64,000 nt of DNA from Diaporthe sp. PMI_573 (taxonomy: Eukaryota > Ascomycota > Sordariomycetes > Diaporthales > Diaporthaceae). Positions 1 to 10,299 of the stretch are shown piece by piece. Position 1 is the stretch's first letter, and every line of letters begins with the position of its first letter. The stretch covers positions 38,179 to 102,178 of the forward strand of contig JAJTUP010000141.1 of assembly GCA_021399435.1 (NCBI GenBank), given 5' to 3'. Position numbers and translations under genes: made by a program. Under the pieces are notes generated by a model. It had not been told where the DNA came from. It worked only from the letters and a program-made list of their open reading frames with translations, and made no database searches.

Positions 1-822
1 CTTCTGTTCAGCCCGTGGAACCAAATGCGTCACAGCAAAGGGTGCCGGTATGGCTAAGTTAGTGCGACCCAACCAACCGGGTTCTGGCGGCATGTGCCTG
101 TGTCAAACGGGTCTCCCTCTCCCTTTCTGATCACCCCAACGCTACAAAGAAGAAAGAAAGATAAAAAAAGTGCAGACTTACCTCCTCACAGCGATGCGAT
201 GGACGTCACTTTCCAAGGGCGTGCCTCATCGGTGCGAAGTCCGGAACGGGGGTCGACGCTGGTGAGACTCAGAGCCGTATCAGCCTGCGGCGGCCCGGAT
301 CAAGTCTCTCATAGAATTGGTCGATCTAGCGCTGCGCAGATCTGGAACCTAATCCAATGCCGCACGCGCTGCCCTCGTCGCCAAGGCCGCTAGTGCCTTA
401 GTGGCCGTGCTTGGGTTGTTCGCAGCCGTTGGCGACGATGTTGGTGTGACGCCTTCGGTCTGATCTTCCTCCCAGGGGCGCACACGCCATGTCGTCCCAA
501 GTGAGCCTCCCCCAGGTCCTCCCATTTATCCCATGTGCCATACCCCGTGGGTTCGCAAAAAAATCAGGCCACTTTTTGCTCCCAAGTCTTTCCCATTCCA
601 CTTTTTGTTTTCGCTGGGTGCTGATTATACTTTGTTATGCCTGGTGCATTCACAGCCATCGTACGATACGACAGGTCGTTTCTTTCTCGCTAGGTTCCGG
701 TTGGTGACGGACAAACTACACTCGTTGTACTAGGTGCACAGGTTGCACCACCACGTTCAGCCTAATCTAATCCCTCCTCGACCTCCCCGCCGACGAGTCT
801 TGTCAGCCTTGCATATCCAGCC
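1..822. other. Unassigned normal-composition region
   Basis: No gene can be assigned with confidence. The longest frames (about 100 codons) lack recognisable domains. On the minus strand an intron-like signal runs from a GTAAGT donor (position 181) through a long pyrimidine tract to TTGTAG (142), so part of a minus-strand gene or its untranslated region may leave the left edge; the flanking frames are too short to prove it. Composition is GC-balanced and not RIP-like. Confidence 0.4.
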
Positions 823-1020
823 ATGGATGCCGTACTCATCGCACGCCAGGCGGCTCCGACTGCCACCACGTTCCCGTTCCCATTCCAACACACAAAGATG
901 GACTTGGATTGGGCTGTGTTCATGTACATCTTCGTGTTTTGCGTCTTTGTTGGAACAGTACTGCTTGGCCGAATTATCACATGCTGTACGGAACGGAGCA
1001 ACAAGGAGTTTGTGGTATAA
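823..1020 (+). CDS. Possible small single-pass membrane protein (65 aa)
   Basis: Not a recognised family. The frame starts at an ATG with a favourable fungal context (CAGCCATGG) after a pyrimidine-rich leader. It encodes an N-terminal Pro/Thr/Phe-rich stretch, then one strongly hydrophobic segment at about residues 29-52, a CC pair, and a polar tail ending in EFVV. That pattern suits a small tail-anchored or single-span membrane protein. Evidence against: the frame is short, a longer minus-strand frame overlaps it, and no neighbour gives it a role. It could be chance. Conservation in related fungi or RNA reads would decide. Confidence 0.35.
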   Translation: MDAVLIARQAAPTATTFPFPFQHTKMDLDWAVFMYIFVFCVFVGTVLLGRIITCCTERSNKEFVV

Positions 1021-2446
1021 TAGGCGGCAGCAACGTGTCAGCAACCACTTGGGAAGGTCAGTCAAAAGACATTTCACAGCCACTTGGCATGAAGTCCCCC
1101 GTTTCTGTATCTTGGATGGAGCTGATACTCTTTTTATTAGGATAAACCGGCATACGGGACTCACTTGGCAGGTCACCCTCCGGTGAGGCATGGCAGTCGA
1201 TGAGAACTCGGCAATGTCTTGCTCGTGTACAATATCAGTCTCTGGCCTTACCGACGCAATAAACTGGACACAGAGGAAATCGGTGTTCTTTCCCACGTTT
1301 GCTCGATTGGCGCATACCACGTTTACCTCCTCTTTGATTAACGGGGAAAGGTGTAACGTCCCAATTTGTCCTGTGAGGCTGGGCAGACTGCTATGTATGC
1401 TAGTGGCCATTTAAATACAGTTGTTGGCTCCTTCATCTATCTGCTTGATCAGCGGTACATGAAAGACTGCAAATAGGGGACCAATATGTTGCCCTTACCA
1501 AGCTGGATGGCACCTGTCCCCCATCCACATGTGCTCCTTCTCTGTCTGTGTAATCTCCGCAACGGGCCCAACTAAAGCTATGACTCTATACTTCTATACA
1601 AGTTAAATCATTGGCTTGCTGTCATATGGCGAGCCAAGATGTTGTATCTCCTGCAGAGACATGGTCTCGAGTGAGGTAGTGGGTCTCTTTGTTTATTTTA
1701 CCGTGCATGCATCCCTCAAGAAGTGCGGGTATGGTCCCGATCAAACTCCGCCTTTGGTTGTGTTGTCTCTTGGCCTGACCCGAGAGCCTTCTCTTTTTTC
1801 GGCACGCGGCGCTGGGGCAGGATCTGATTCACCCAGTATGTATTCAGTCCAGCGTGATGCCCCAGCGTCATCCTGGCTTTCCAAGGCCCACCGCTGATGT
1901 ATGTTGAGCAGCAAGCATGATGGCACCTGCGCACATATCGCAAAGCGATCAATACTTTACCTTCATAAACATGGGTCTCTGCACAATCGGTGAATGAGCC
2001 ACAGCATGACCGACGAGCTCGATGGTGCTGCTTCTGTACCACCACAGGTATGAGTTTTTCTTGTTTTTTGTTCTTTCTTTGGTCTTCTGCCCGCTTCGGC
2101 TTATTACCCCCCCCCCCTTTTCTTCCGACCGAGACTATCAAGGCCCGTTACTGGACATGTTCCATCATCTCTACTGATAATCCAAGCTGCCTTCGTCTTT
2201 GCCCTGCTTCGAGAGCCACGAGGCATGCCTAGTGACCCAAACATGTTGTTTGAGGCCTGGAATCACATGAATCACTCTTCCTGTTGCTGAGTTATCTCCA
2301 GCCTGGACGAGCCTTGACTGAGTCTCGGTGATAGGCAATGGCCATGCAGGAGCGTTCATATAAGCTATCACCTGAATGCTGAGCCACAACATGTTTGCCA
2401 AGCTCACTCTTCCCACGTGTCTGTCCTTTTACCTTCCGCCTGGTAT
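1021..2446. other. Unassigned intergenic region
   Basis: Normal base composition with several frames of 60-140 codons that overlap each other on both strands and show no domain or consistent splice structure. It contains a poly-C tract near 2107-2117. It lies downstream of the minus-strand membrane protein gene. I see no RNA gene or mobile element here. Confidence 0.4.
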
Positions 2447-3689
2447 TTACACAAGCCTTCCACTGGATGGTGACAGGGGCTGGAGCCTGATTTCGGAGGA
2501 GTCGTCCGGAAGATGACCGAATCCATCGCTCTTCAACGTTCTTCTCCCATTTGTGAGGCCCCTTGATCCACAGGAGTCGTAATTATTGGATGAACCGCCG
2601 CGCTGGCTTGATATCGAGCCCCATAATGCTCTCAGGAAGGGCAAGCAGGCTATACAGATGGCGACAGCAATTTCAATCGTGGATGCGAGGAATGCGAGCA
2701 GCCCGCTTGCGGTTATGTCTTTGAGGTCCATATCACCAAGAGTCGTCTGGCGATAGAGGGTTACGACGCATGTTCTAGCCACCATGTCAATAGCCATCCT
2801 CCAATTGGTCGGTGAGATGTTTGTGGGGTCGCTCTCAACTCACAAGACGCCAACCATGAACATGCTAATCAGCCCTAGTCTCTTCCTCAGCGGCATCTGC
2901 AGCTTGTAGAGGAAGGGGATGGGCAGTAGGAGAATGACGAGGTCGCTAAACAGGTTGAGTGCGCTCAGCCAGATATAGAATGTTCTGACATTCCCGCAAG
3001 TGCCCTCCAAGTTGACGTAGTAGTTCTTTGCGTAGGGCCTGCAGATAAGAAAAGCCTCCAAGATTCCGCCGAGTGCGAACAAGATGATGAACGTGCCGAC
3101 GACTCGGACGGCCATTTTCATCCGCGCAACCGGTATTAGGGTCTGGTACATCAAAAGTACAGACCATTTGCTGGTCACAACGCAGCAACTCCAGAGGATC
3201 GGCCATGCTGCTATGCACTAGATTGGCCAATATAAGCTTGCGAGATACTGTGCACGATAGTTTTTCGAAAGGGCTGGCGGGTGTTGAGCAACGCACTTTA
3301 TTGAATGTGACGAGGGTCTCGGGCCCGAATCGTCTCTCGATGTCCTTGATATGAAATCCAAAGCCGCCCTTTAGAACCATGAAGTAATCGACAATACATA
3401 AGCCAATATCGAATGTCTGGTTCGAAATCGTTGGATGGTTAGTTGTATATTCAATTCCCAGGATGGATACTGGACAGGAGTGTGGGAAATGGTTGGAGAC
3501 CGCTTGCGGTGGATGACTTACTAGAGCGGCCACAATGCAGAAGTCGCTGCCGTTCAACGACAGGGACGTTTTTCGACGAGCAAGAATCCGCAGAATCACC
3601 AAGGCCGTTGGTAGGACCATGCAGAAGGTGGCCGTTGCCAAAAACCCAACTTGTCCAGGCAGTTCGATCGGGATGGTCGACGAAGTCAT
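2447..3689 (-). CDS. Rhodopsin-domain (SAT4/PTH11-like) seven-helix membrane protein
   Basis: Proposed exons on the minus strand: 3689-3522, 3416-3297, 3217-2844 and 2798-2447, giving 337 residues. Introns of 105, 79 and 45 nt start GTAAGT, GTGCGT and GTGAGT and end in AG; all phases agree. Seven hydrophobic segments fall near residues 14-36, 46-68, 98-120, 132-154, 172-198, 207-229 and 253-275. Family hallmarks are GFGFHI in loop 2, the CRP motif (C155) paired with C170 of EGTCGN, and the LLLPIPFLYKLQ segment followed by a basic RKR. The tail (about 280-337) is polar and Ser/Gly-rich. The family comprises fungal plasma-membrane proteins proposed to act as GPCR-like sensors; ligand unknown. 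No CFEM domain is visible, so I start at MTSSTIP rather than the longer upstream frame. The third exon's start is the least certain splice. It diverges from the dehydrogenase gene. Confidence 0.8.
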
Positions 3690-3988
3690 ACTGTCTGGAT
3701 CCAGGACACGGGACCAATGGAGGTTTTCCTGACGACAGCTAGCCCAAGGAACTGAAAGTTGTTGAAGTAGGCATACGTATGACTGCCTGGTGCATTTCAG
3801 GCACGTCCCGAATGTCAGGACGGGGGGTCCCCAAGGCAACTTGGTAGCAGCACATTCACAAAATGGATAACATGTCCGGGCACCTGGGATCTGAGTTATG
3901 CAGGTAATATCCCAGCCCTCAGCAGACGAACCCCCCTCAAGCATGCAGGACGGCTCGGGTGGCATGGGTGGCGCCGATCCCCAGATCA

Positions 3989-4021
3989 CGCTGACCGGTT
4001 GCTAATTGCGCTGACCGGTTG
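3989..4021. repeat. 13-bp direct repeat in divergent promoter
   Basis: CGCTGACCGGTTG occurs at 3989-4001 and again at 4009-4021, a 20-bp period (two helical turns). Each contains the palindrome ACCGGT. The spacing would suit a paired regulator site, but that is inference only. Confidence 0.5.
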
Positions 4022-4447
4022 TCAGGATTGTTTGATTATGACGGGTAGCTGAGGTTGATCGCATGCAGCGCCATGGGGCTGTACTTCAGGCTTACTGGCT
4101 GATTAGGCAAGGTCCTGCAAGATTGTTTCACTTGGCCGAGCAAAGTAGAAGCCTCTCCGTAAAGGAAAGCGTACCCCCCAGGCCATCCTTTGAGCGCCCT
4201 GGCGCCCAAAGGGCTGATCAGCCAAAGTCGTGAAGAACACACACGGCGGTGATGCCCAAGAGACATGGGTATCATTAATTGCCGCTGCTGCTCTTTCCGA
4301 CGACTCGAGGGCGTAATTACCGCCTGTGCTTGACAGTATACGCATGGGAACATCTGAGCGCGCTTCGATCAGAGACACAAACACAACAAGGTGAAATTGT
4401 TCCACAGAACCTTGGGGAAGCCCCCGTCGCTACATGCAGGCTCATAC

Positions 4448-4657
4448 ATACAACGCACAAGGATCCTGAAAGTCCCTTGTCAGAGACAAGATGATTGGGT
4501 AAGTTAGGATACAAGTCTTTTGCGTCGAGAATTGTCGCGGAAAGTCCAATATTATTGAAGATCTGTAGACTGCACACAGTCAACCCAGTTACCTCGCCCT
4601 AAACGGCAAGGGCTGTATGTATTTGCAAGGGGACTTTCCGGATCCTTGTGCGTTGTA
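4448..4657. repeat. ~30-bp imperfect inverted repeat, ~145-bp spacer
   Basis: The left arm (about 4448-4479) and right arm (about 4625-4657) are reverse complements over roughly 30 bases with one mismatch and one one-base gap; both share ACAACGCACAAGGATCC. Together they span about 210 bp in the divergent promoter region. This is compatible with an old small MITE or a long hairpin. No clear target duplication was found outside the arms. Confidence 0.6.
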
Positions 4658-5087
4658 CATAATACCTTGTCGCCGAGAACGACGTTGGCCGCGGAGAACA
4701 GGTAGGAAGAGATCCTATTTGTTGGGCTGCTCTGGGAGGCCCACACACAGATATGCGACATCATGCATAGTAAAGGGAAAAACTCCAGGAATCTGCATGA
4801 GCAATTTGGTATTCAACGAGAGTGACCGGGAATTTGATTTGCGAGGTACGGTGCATACGGCAGTGCATGACGCAGGAGACATGGAATACAGCGCGAGGCA
4901 GTGCAACGAGAGGTCAATGGGCACACCGCGCCCCTGCCGCATACTTGCTCAGTCATTTACTTCTGATGTCGGCAAGTCGATCATGTGCGCTATAAGTACG
5001 TGGAAGTACGTCGTGAACTCGAATTTCAGGACGACTACGATTGGACAAACCGGTTTCCGAGACCGCCCACAAGTATTCAGCGTCACC

Positions 5088-6198
5088 ATGGCATCCACTT
5101 CTTCGGCACCGCGCAAGGTTTTGATCATCACTGGGGCCACGGTCTGTCGTACAAAAGCAAAACACAATTCATTCTTCATAAACTGACAGTAGTCGCAGAA
5201 CGGCATCGGCCGCGATCTCGCCGAGCGCCTCCACGCGCGGGGATACAATGTTGCCATTACCGGGCGGCGCATCCAAGAAGGAGGAACGTTCGCGGCACAG
5301 CTGGACCCAAAAGGCGACACTTCGTTCTTCGTTGAATGCTACGTGCAAGACTATGACTCCCAGGTGGCCCTCTTCAGGGCGGTATGGCGCAAATGGGGGC
5401 GGCTCGACGGGCTTGTTGCCAACGCCGGCATAGTGTATGTTACTTGCGAACAGTGCAGGCGCCATTCCACGGGATCGCTGACCCTTTGACTCTTACCTAG
5501 GGACGTCGGTTCGAGGTACAATCTGGCTAGGAAGGACGCGTCCGTCGATGACATACCGCCGTGTCCAGACCTCAGCTGCACCGATGCCGACTTCAAGGGC
5601 GTGGTCTACGGAACGGAGCTGGCAGTGCACTATATGCGCCACAATCCCGGTGGCAGCAGAGGCAAAATCATTGTCACGGGAAGCATCGCGGCTATCTATC
5701 CGTTAGCTACCATGCCTGAGTACTGCGCCGCGAAGGCCGCCGTCTTGCAATGGGTGCGCGTGATGGCTCCGATGCTAGGGAAAGAAGACATCACGATTAA
5801 TGTTGTGCTCCCCAACGGGTACAATACGGGTATCTTGCCTGATTTCGAGGAGGCCTACCTCGACGAACAGTAAGTCTAGACGTGGACAATAAATTCGGCG
5901 ACTTGCCTGCTAATCTCGGTCCTCTTCTAGCCTGACAAAGAAGGAATGCCTGATGTCTGCGTACGACGCCTTTCTCGAGGATGAAAACCACGAGAAGAAC
6001 GGGCAAGCGATTGAGACGGCCTACGAGTCCCACTACTATCACGACGTCCCGGCATATAAGAGTGGCTATGTGATAGAGAGGACAGACAAGGTTTATGAGC
6101 CTTGGTTTGAGATGATGCATCAGAGCCGGAGCGGGTTGGAAAACTCCTATAAAGAGCCTCTGAGGAAGATAGCGACAGAGAAAGACACCCCTAGGTAA
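5088..6198 (+). CDS. Short-chain dehydrogenase/reductase, 15-hydroxyprostaglandin-dehydrogenase-like
   Basis: Exons 5088-5141, 5199-5434, 5501-5869 and 5931-6198 join to 308 residues; introns of 57, 66 and 61 nt begin GTCTGT, GTATGT and GTAAGT and end in CAG, TAG and TAG, and the last has a TGCTAATC branch-like site. The protein has the Rossmann fold signature TGATNGIG (residues 15-22, split by intron 1), the NAG motif (93-95), catalytic Ser158, and YCAAK with Tyr171 and Lys175. It therefore should be an NAD(P)-dependent, cytosolic oxidoreductase of the classical SDR type. The segment around IPPCPDL and the C-terminal extension resemble the fungal 15-PGDH-like SDR group; the substrate cannot be read from sequence. 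No nonsense codons or RIP signs are seen, although the repeat island begins about 220 bp downstream. Confidence 0.88.
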
Positions 6199-6420
6199 GA
6201 ACGTCTATAGCTAGTTGGTACCTGTTACTAGAGGATATTCAGAGACAGGGCAGCTGTCCCCAATACGTCAATTAAAGTTGAGTCGGGGCTACCCTTCTAT
6301 TTAAAAAGAAGGTCTGTGAGACGGATTCTATTACTGCTAACAAGTAAGCCGCTCGGCCAAAATACCAGAATTTCCAATCAACATTGGAAATACCAAGCAG
6401 TATATAAGCCCGTTGAGACG
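6199..6420. other. 3' flank of the dehydrogenase gene, edge of the gene segment
   Basis: Normal-composition sequence with no gene visible. It ends exactly where a family B LTR copy begins; base composition then falls sharply after 6940. It presumably contains the 3' untranslated region of the dehydrogenase. Confidence 0.5.
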
Positions 6421-6939
6421 TCTGAAGGTTAGTGCCTTCAGCAGTGTGTATTCGGCAGGGTCGCAGCAGGGTGTCTGGAGACAAGTTGGGACGATTGAGA
6501 GTGGTTCGGACAACTTTGCATTGAATTTGAGTGGGCTTCTGTCAGCCCTCCTCACAGTCCCTCCGACATTGTCTCAACCCTGGGCACGCGTGGGTTGGCT
6601 CTGGTGCGCAGATAGGGAGGCCGGAAAATTCGGCCCTCAGACCCACTATCTTTGGCTTTAAATAACCAGCCAACCCTAACCCTGACAGTAACCAAACTAA
6701 ATACAGATAAACTTCAGAAATCAGACTATCTAATAAGCTAAGTTATATATTTTTTGGGTAAGAAATAAGGGTAATACAGAGGTACGAAGTTAGGGTCTTA
6801 AAACAGCCCAAAAAATCAACTCACGGCCACCAAACTCATCTGCCGGCGTGCACGCCCCATGGGCACTTAGAGAAAATCCAGTGCCAAGTCTAGGGTAACT
6901 CTCTGCGTGTAGCGCCCACACAAGCGTTTCCGTTTAACA
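6421..6939 (-). mobile_element. LTR of retrotransposon family B (reverse orientation, well preserved)
   Basis: On the minus strand this copy begins TGTTAAACGGAAACGC (ending at 6939) and ends CCTTCAGA (at 6421). It matches the other family B LTRs at 16438, 26235, 34991 and 42562. It is only lightly RIP-mutated, unlike the DNA to its right. The 5-bp flanks (AGACG left, ATTAT right) do not match, so this is not a clean solo LTR; it may be a recombined or truncated element end. It marks the junction between gene segment and repeat island. Confidence 0.75.
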
Positions 6940-9900
6940 ATTATATAAGAAAATATTATTAAGAATGTTATAAATACCTCTTATAATAACCTACCTATTT
7001 ATACCCTTAAGAATCTAACTAAGTAAATGTATAAATTAACAAAAGCCCTTAGAAATACTCTTTTTAAGGCCAAAAAAATCCTTTATTAAACCCTTAACTA
7101 CCTACTAAATGCCTTCCAACTATTATTATACTACCTATAGTAATTACAACTATTAGGAGCGCTAGTTAAGAAAAAGTAAAGAATTACTACCTAAATGTCA
7201 TATAATTTATTTACTTAAACTTGTAATTACCATAATATACTAATGTTCTTTACTAGTAGTACTATAATCCTTTAGAAACCATACTTAACTATTACCAAGT
7301 ATTTACAGGCAAGTTTTTAGAGTGTTTTTCTATATTAACTATATTTTTCAATATTTTTATTGCTTTTATTATTATTATAGAATTTACCATTTATACCCTA
7401 CTATACTAAATATTTGCTACTATTGCCATTATTACCCTTTTCTTTATTATAATAATTACCTTCTTATAATATTTTTCCTTTATTCTCCCTAAAAAGTACC
7501 TAAAAGGCTGCTTTAAAGCCTTATCTTCTGCCCTTAACCCTTATTGTCTTTCCTTCTATCTGCTTTTTTGGGTATAAATAGTATAGGTTGCTACTATATA
7601 TATTTTATTTACAGTTATTAAATTTACTATATTTTTCTACTACTTTCTGTATATGTATTACTGCTTTCTTTTATACTTATATTCTATTATTTTTTTCTTT
7701 CTTTCTACATTAAGAACAAAAAAGAAGGAAGACTCTATATATAAGATTACATAATAATACTCCTATTTGCTAAAGACTACTATTTGTGGGTAAATAGTAA
7801 ACTTAAGCCGGTTAGAAGTTATAGCAGTAATTGTTATAATATTCTTCTTAATAACTTTATTAGCAGTTTACAATTATAATGGCGGAATAAGAAACACTAG
7901 TTACCGCTACTAACTTTCTTTTTAAGAGCCTAGCGGCAAGTAAATATCTAGAAATAACTACTAAGGAGGAAATAAAGGCCGATACTATTGTAAGCCGTTT
8001 CTATGCGGTATTAAAGGCCGACTAGGCAAAAGTTAACCTATCTCTAATAGATATACCGGTTAATGCCGATAGTATTAACAAGAAACAAGTTACTATATAT
8101 ATTTTTAATATAATAAAGAGTATCTGTTAAACACAACACACCAACAACGGCTTTCTGCTTAATATCTAGTTCTACTTTAAAGGCTAGACCCTTAAGATAA
8201 TCGGCAAAGCTTATACTAACTAAAAGAAAAAACTTTACAATCTTACTTGTTAGCAAGATATTTATCTTAGCCTATAAGGAAGACTAATTAGGCTATAGAT
8301 AGATATATTCTTTATTTATAGTAAATGCCCTAGCTAGCTGTCGGAAGAGCTTACTATATACGCTATTTATCTCTAATTACGGTTCTATAGTATATTTATA
8401 AGGGCTAAAAACATTATAGCCCAAGCTTACAATAGCCCCATTTAACTTTTAGGTCCTCTAATAAATATTATTAATAATGTTATTATAAAAACCATAAAAA
8501 AAAGCATTATTCCTTAGCTATTACTAAGAAATATATTTTAATTAGATTAGATAACTAATACTATATTAAATTTATAATAAAAAGTAGTATAAGCTTTATA
8601 TAATTAAGACTCTTAGTTGCAGGCAAAGTTTTTATCTAACAGCAGATAGTTACAAGATACTATATGGCTATAAGACTGGCAAAGCAATACTTGGCAATAT
8701 AAGCAATCTAACTAAATATTTCCCGGCATTATATATTCTGCCGGATCTCTAAGACCAGACCCGGTAATACTAGACCCGAAAGATTTATACTATATACTGT
8801 CTTTAAGAAATTCAGGATATATAAATCTAGAACCTAATAAGATTACCTTTTTTTTTAAAGGTATAGAATTAGAGACTAAAGTAGTTAGGTAATATTTGCA
8901 ATTTTCTTAACAATAAGGTATATATTATGTTTTCTCTTGCCAGATTATATAACATTATTTTGCTATAATTTTATATAATTCTCCCTATAATTCTTACTGG
9001 CTGTGTTAAACTATACTAAATTATGTATATTAGTTTTAATATAGAGTTTTTAAAAGTATGTAGAAGACTTAAATAATATTTTAACATTAATACTAATTAT
9101 TAGTAATATTATAATAATTAGACAATAGTAACATTTAATACCTTTTATTATAATAAGGACAATCTTAAAAAAAATCTTTATAAGGTTTTTGTAATACTTT
9201 TTAATAAGTTATAACTATATTAGTAAGCTTTTGGCTCTAACTATTAGGGCAATAAGATACTAAAGCTTAAATATATGCTCTTTATGCTATAAGTATTATA
9301 TAAATAATTTTTCTAAGATTTAAGATTATTACTTAAGCTAAGTATTAATTATATAATCTTTTAGCGATTTCTTTAAGAAGAGGATGCCGGTATTAAAGAG
9401 ATATACTATTTTAATTGTCGGTATATAAATAATGTGTAACGAAGCTGTAGAGCGGGCTTCTGGCCTTAATATAGCCGCGAAAGCTTCTATAGTAATGGCT
9501 GCCGCTATAGTAATAATTGCTACTATAGTAATAACTGTAGCCGTGGCTATTATTAAAAGTACTACTTTATCTATAGTAAAGAGAGATGTTAGTCTTTAAA
9601 TTATATTTTTAAGAAATGTCGGAAAATATATAGATAGTATCTTTCTATTTATAAAGTCAAGAAATACTTAGCTTTTAATACCGACTTTACTTTATTTCTT
9701 GCTAACTTTAAAGATCTTAATATTTTGTTAGAAAATATAAATAATAAATAAAAAGACAATCTAGATAGTTATAAAAAAGCTTAGTAATTTCTTGCTAATA
9801 CTTCTTTTTTATATTAAAAAAGCTAATAAGGCTAATAATACTATTATCCCGGCCAGTTAATTTATACTAGAAGAAAGATATTCTTAAAGCAAATTTTAGG

Positions 9901-10299
9901 GCATTATTTTAAATACCAGAGCGGCTTAATTCTTAACTACTAGTTATAAATAGTTTTTTGCTTTAAGCTAAGATAACCTAGCCGTTGTACTAAATGCCGG
10001 CTATATTAAGGAAGCCGTTATTAAGTTTAAAAAGAGATTTTAATTTATATTACTTAAGACAATAACTGTAAAGACCGCTATTAGGTCTATAACTTTTTAC
10101 ATTATAGATACCCCTATTTTTTTATTTAAAATATAGATAAGCTAGGGATTTTTTTCTAGAATATTACTAATAAGTTAATATTAATATAGACATTAGGCTT
10201 TAAAACAATTATTCTTATAACCTAAAAATAGGGTTATCTATAGTTTTTTCTAAGCAATTATAAGGCAGGTATATTTTTTATAAAAAACAAATTATAATA
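6940..10299. pseudogene. RIP-degraded repeat DNA, origin uncertain
   Basis: Strongly AT-rich, almost without CpA, with stops in every frame. A plus-strand frame starting at an ATG near 7879 stays readable for roughly 600 bp if TAG/TAA/TGA are taken as mutated Gln or Trp codons, and contains repeated Lys/Glu-rich segments; I do not recognise the protein. Since the next stretch right of the pogo insertion encodes a copia-type integrase in plus orientation, this may be the upstream gag/pol part of the same element. Around 9480-9560 there is an Ala/Val-rich simple segment. Confidence 0.4.

Larger units (their letters stand above)
3690..5087. promoter_or_regulatory. Divergent intergenic region between two genes
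   Basis: This 1.4 kb stretch lies upstream of both the minus-strand membrane protein (ATG at 3689) and the plus-strand dehydrogenase (ATG at 5088), so it probably carries both promoters. Frames up to about 100 codons exist but look random. It contains a 13-bp direct repeat and a ~30-bp inverted repeat (listed separately). No defined transcription-factor site can be named with confidence. Confidence 0.5.

Noticed and set aside
757..1410. 217-codon minus-strand frame
   Set aside because: Arg/Cys-rich with no domain, no splice logic, and overlaps a more plausible small plus frame; looks like a chance open frame.
2100..2120. Poly-C tract as a functional element
   Set aside because: Simple homopolymer in unassigned DNA, no supporting context.
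1716..2141. 141-codon minus-strand frame
   Set aside because: Low-complexity start over a poly-C tract (reads as Gly run) and no recognisable features.
4036..4942. Several 70-105 codon frames in the divergent promoter
   Set aside because: They overlap one another on both strands and show no domain or start context; treated as noncoding.
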